From a virus, in IMG/VR virus record IMGVR_UViG_3300002460_001118, positions 1 to 24,039 of that record: DNA of 24,039 nt; one strand, 5' to 3'. How positions within the stretch are numbered: the first letter of the stretch is position 1; the number at the start of each line of letters is the position of its first letter. Under the pieces are notes generated by a model that saw only the letters and a program-made list of their open reading frames with translations, was not told the DNA's origin and searched no databases. The translations under genes were made by a program, and so were the position numbers. Shown piece by piece: positions 22,927 to 24,039 of this stretch.

Positions 22927-22996
22927 CCGCTAACACGAGGACGGCGAAGACGAACGAGTACCAAATCGGCGACGTCGCTAACACGAATGCGAACAT
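22910..22996 (-). CDS. Candidate 28-residue hydrophobic micropeptide
   Basis: A short ORF starting at ATG 22996 encodes a hydrophobic peptide with one possible membrane segment (FAFVLATSPIW, then SFVFAVLVLAGG) and a basic end, RRG. It overlaps the GTG start of the next gene by 17 bases and would be the first ORF on the late transcript. An AAGG-type Shine-Dalgarno sits about 12 bases upstream, longer than ideal. It could be a leader peptide coupling translation into the next gene, a membrane micropeptide, or chance. Confidence 0.3.
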   Translation of the reverse strand: MFAFVLATSPIWYSFVFAVLVLAGGRRG

Positions 22997-23020
22997 GGGA
23001 CTATTTTGCACCTTGTAATG

Positions 23021-23061
23021 ACAACGCTAGCGGGCAACGTCTGGCGACAACGGTAACAACG
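23021..23061. repeat. Four CAACG motifs in the leader
   Basis: CAACG (three of them ACAACG) starts at 23022, 23035, 23048 and 23057, giving spacings of 13, 13 and 9 bases. The block lies just downstream of the predicted transcription start, where an operator or RNA-binding site could sit. The motif is short and chance is not excluded. Confidence 0.35.
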
Positions 23062-23091
23062 CTTGGTTCCCGTATCCTGAGGCATGCAAGA

Positions 23092-23120
23092 ATTATATCA
23101 CGAGGGGTGGACTTTTTCAA
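23092..23120 (-). promoter_or_regulatory. Sigma70-type promoter for the late (terminase) operon
   Basis: On the minus strand TTGAAA (23115-23120; 5 of 6 consensus), exactly 17 bases, TATAAT (23092-23097; 6 of 6), with TG at the extended -10 position. Predicted start near 23085, giving a leader of roughly 160 bases before the GTG at 22926. It faces the whole packed gene array, so it is the best candidate for the main late promoter. Confidence 0.8.
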
Positions 23121-23175
23121 TGGGGTGCTAGTTTAGCGCGGGTGGGACCCAACAACAACAGAAACACAACAACAG

Positions 23176-23203
23176 CCCACGTGGTACCACCCCCCCCCAC
23201 CCC
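23176..23203 (-). other. G-tract with possible quadruplex potential
   Basis: On the minus strand four Gs, a T, nine Gs, an 11-base spacer containing the palindrome TGGTACCA, then three Gs. The runs could form a G-quadruplex upstream of the late promoter. The nine-base homopolymer is also a typical place for length error in an assembly. Confidence 0.35.
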
Positions 23204-23336
23204 ATCGTCCACATCGCATCATCGCCAGCCGCCATCGTCACGCCCGCCATCCGTTCGCCTGCGCCTGGTACCAAAGTACTATTGCACCCATGCTGCAACT
23301 GTGCTACTATCGTAGCTGATCCACTCTCCTCCGGCA

Positions 23337-23372
23337 GGCGCCCGCAGCGACCCCCCTTCGTTTGCGGGCGCC
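23337..23372. other. Ten-base perfect inverted repeat, hairpin
   Basis: Arms GGCGCCCGCA (23337-23346) and TGCGGGCGCC (23363-23372) around a 16-base loop. It directly follows the hairpin at 23378-23399 in the direction of transcription. GC-rich stem without a T run; it might slow or attenuate read-through between the leaderless gene and the late operon, or be a protein-binding site. Confidence 0.5.
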
Positions 23373-23377
23373 ACGCT

Positions 23378-23399
23378 TGCTAGCGCCTATTCGCTAGCA
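23378..23399. other. Inverted repeat across the stop codon of the 167-residue gene
   Basis: Perfect 8-base arms TGCTAGCG and CGCTAGCA separated by six bases. The hairpin includes the TAG stop of the upstream gene. There is no U-tract after it, so it is not a standard intrinsic terminator; it could stabilise the 3' end of the message. Confidence 0.5.
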
Positions 23400-23883
23400 T
23401 GTCGGCGAGTGCAGCCACAGCCTCGGCCGAGAGTGTCACCTGCACGCTAGCTGCCGCCTGGCGTTCGGCTGCCGGGACCGGCGCCATGTCGGATAACTCC
23501 AGCGCCAGCTTGGCGGCGCTTGTCGCATCCCGCGGCTTGTCCATCGCGTTCGCCAGCGCGCTGCGTGCAAACTCCGCTGCAATCTCGCCTACCGCTGCCG
23601 ATGCCGTCGTGATGTGCTGTCCAACTTCCTCGGCTACTACACGGACGAGCGCATCACGTGAGGCGCGAGCGGCTAGCATGCGGCGCATCTCGTCACGTTC
23701 GCGCCGTTCCGCGGCGAGGACCCGCCGGCGTTCCACCAATTCCTGAGAGCGGGCGGGGTCGAGAGCTGTAGATGGGCGCACACCGGGCAGGAATTGACCA
23801 GTACGCGGGTTCTTCAGGCTACCATTCGACAGCACGATGGGCTGCAATGCGGTTTGCGTGTTGTCGGCGGGCATGTCGGCCAT
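23380..23883 (-). CDS. Hypothetical phage protein, possibly small-terminase-like
   Basis: A 167-residue protein I cannot assign. Near the N-terminus it carries a stretch reading KNPRTGQFLPG (about residues 25-35), a kind of sequence often seen near the start of phage small-terminase or DNA-binding proteins. A strongly charged Arg/Glu helix follows (about 45-75), then an Ala-rich helical region and a short C-terminal segment rich in Ala and Val. No catalytic motif is visible. The ATG start is supported by a promoter whose -10 box ends six bases upstream, with no Shine-Dalgarno sequence, so a leaderless transcript is likely. Its position upstream of the terminase operon fits a small-terminase or regulatory role, but this is inference. 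Confidence 0.7.
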   Translation of the reverse strand: MADMPADNTQTALQPIVLSNGSLKNPRTGQFLPGVRPSTALDPARSQELVERRRVLAAERRERDEMRRMLAARASRDALVRVVAEEVGQHITTASAAVGEIAAEFARSALANAMDKPRDATSAAKLALELSDMAPVPAAERQAAASVQVTLSAEAVAALADMLANRR

Positions 23884-23889
23884 GATTGC

Positions 23890-23918
23890 ATTATATCACG
23901 TACGCCATGCGCTTACAA
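23890..23918 (-). promoter_or_regulatory. Sigma70-type promoter with extended -10, leaderless
   Basis: On the minus strand, TTGTAA (23913-23918), 17 bases, then TATAAT (23890-23895) preceded by TG at the extended -10 position. The ATG of the downstream gene begins six bases after the -10 box, so the predicted transcription start falls on or next to the start codon. The core CGTGATATAAT is shared exactly with the promoter at 23092-23120. Confidence 0.7.
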
Positions 23919-24039
23919 TAGCCAGGCGCCACGCGACGGTGTGCACAACACGCCTGCGGCGTTCCCCCCTTCCCCCCATGCTGCATTGCTTCTCTTCTGC
24001 ATTCTGCGCTTCTTCATCACGGCCGGGCGCCCCGCTAAG

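Larger units (their letters stand above)
22997..23379. other. Non-coding regulatory region before the late operon
   Basis: Nearly 400 bases without a convincing ORF on either strand. Reading in the direction of transcription it holds a GC-rich hairpin, a small GCTAC/GTAGC hairpin near 23303-23316, two copies of the palindrome TGGTACCA (23266-23273 and 23182-23189), a minus-strand G-tract, an AAC-rich stretch near 23150-23175, the promoter at 23092-23120, and four CAACG motifs in the transcript leader. Confidence 0.6.

Noticed and set aside
22308-23018. Long plus-strand ORF of 236 codons
   Set aside because: It is Ser/Pro/Thr/His-rich low-complexity sequence lying opposite two coupled minus-strand genes and the leader; no ribosome-binding site. 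Best explained as antisense shadow.
23964-23977. Paired six-base C-tracts as a quadruplex or phase-variable site
   Set aside because: Only two tracts are adjacent and they lie in a short region without a gene whose frame they could switch; noted only as composition.
23913-24017. 34-codon minus-strand ORF beginning MKKRRMQKRS
   Set aside because: No ribosome-binding site, Gly-rich middle produced by G-tracts, and its stop falls in the -35 box of the next promoter. Not enough to call a gene.
1-24039. tRNA genes, CRISPR arrays, insertion sequences, integrase or attachment sites
   Set aside because: I saw no cloverleaf-like sequence, no regular direct-repeat array, and no transposase or integrase motif in any frame.

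Overview
The window is a piece of a double-stranded DNA tailed-phage genome (Caudoviricetes) or a closely related prophage, moderately GC-rich. Every convincing gene lies on the minus strand, so transcription runs from high to low coordinates. Genes are packed with ATGA, TAATG or TGATG junctions and I see no intrinsic terminator, so it reads as one long late operon. The host cannot be named from the sequence.

Right end (24039 to 21730): one hypothetical gene (23380-23883) whose promoter -10 box sits six bases from its ATG (probably leaderless), a roughly 450-base non-coding stretch with inverted repeats and G-tracts, a strong sigma70-type promoter at 23092-23120, then small genes including a clipped copy of a phage tail-protein family.

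Head module (21727 to 9340): large terminase, portal, a 57-residue coupled ORF, a Pro/Gly-rich repeat protein, an 1827-residue virion-type protein, scaffold-like protein, a 114-residue protein, a probable N4-gp56-like major capsid protein and a small beta-rich protein. A near-consensus promoter (TTGACA-N17-TATACT) lies across the end of the giant gene and would boost scaffold and capsid.

Accessory region (9305 to 1): a GT-A glycosyltransferase; three paralogous pentapeptide-repeat proteins with a common C-terminal tail, interleaved with zinc-ribbon and coiled-coil genes; a methyltransferase; a one-helix membrane peptide; then a sugar-acid cassette (CMP-ulosonate cytidylyltransferase, zinc-binding protein, short NeuB-like synthase, FMN 2-hydroxyacid oxidase, D-2-hydroxyacid dehydrogenase), and small very basic proteins. 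No recognisable tail tube, tape measure, lysis or replication genes are present.

The most interesting content is the combination of a nucleotide-activated ulosonic-acid pathway and a trio of related pentapeptide-repeat proteins inside a virion operon. My reading, which is inference, is that the sugar enzymes and glycosyltransferase decorate the virion or host surface; the pentapeptide family has no assigned role.
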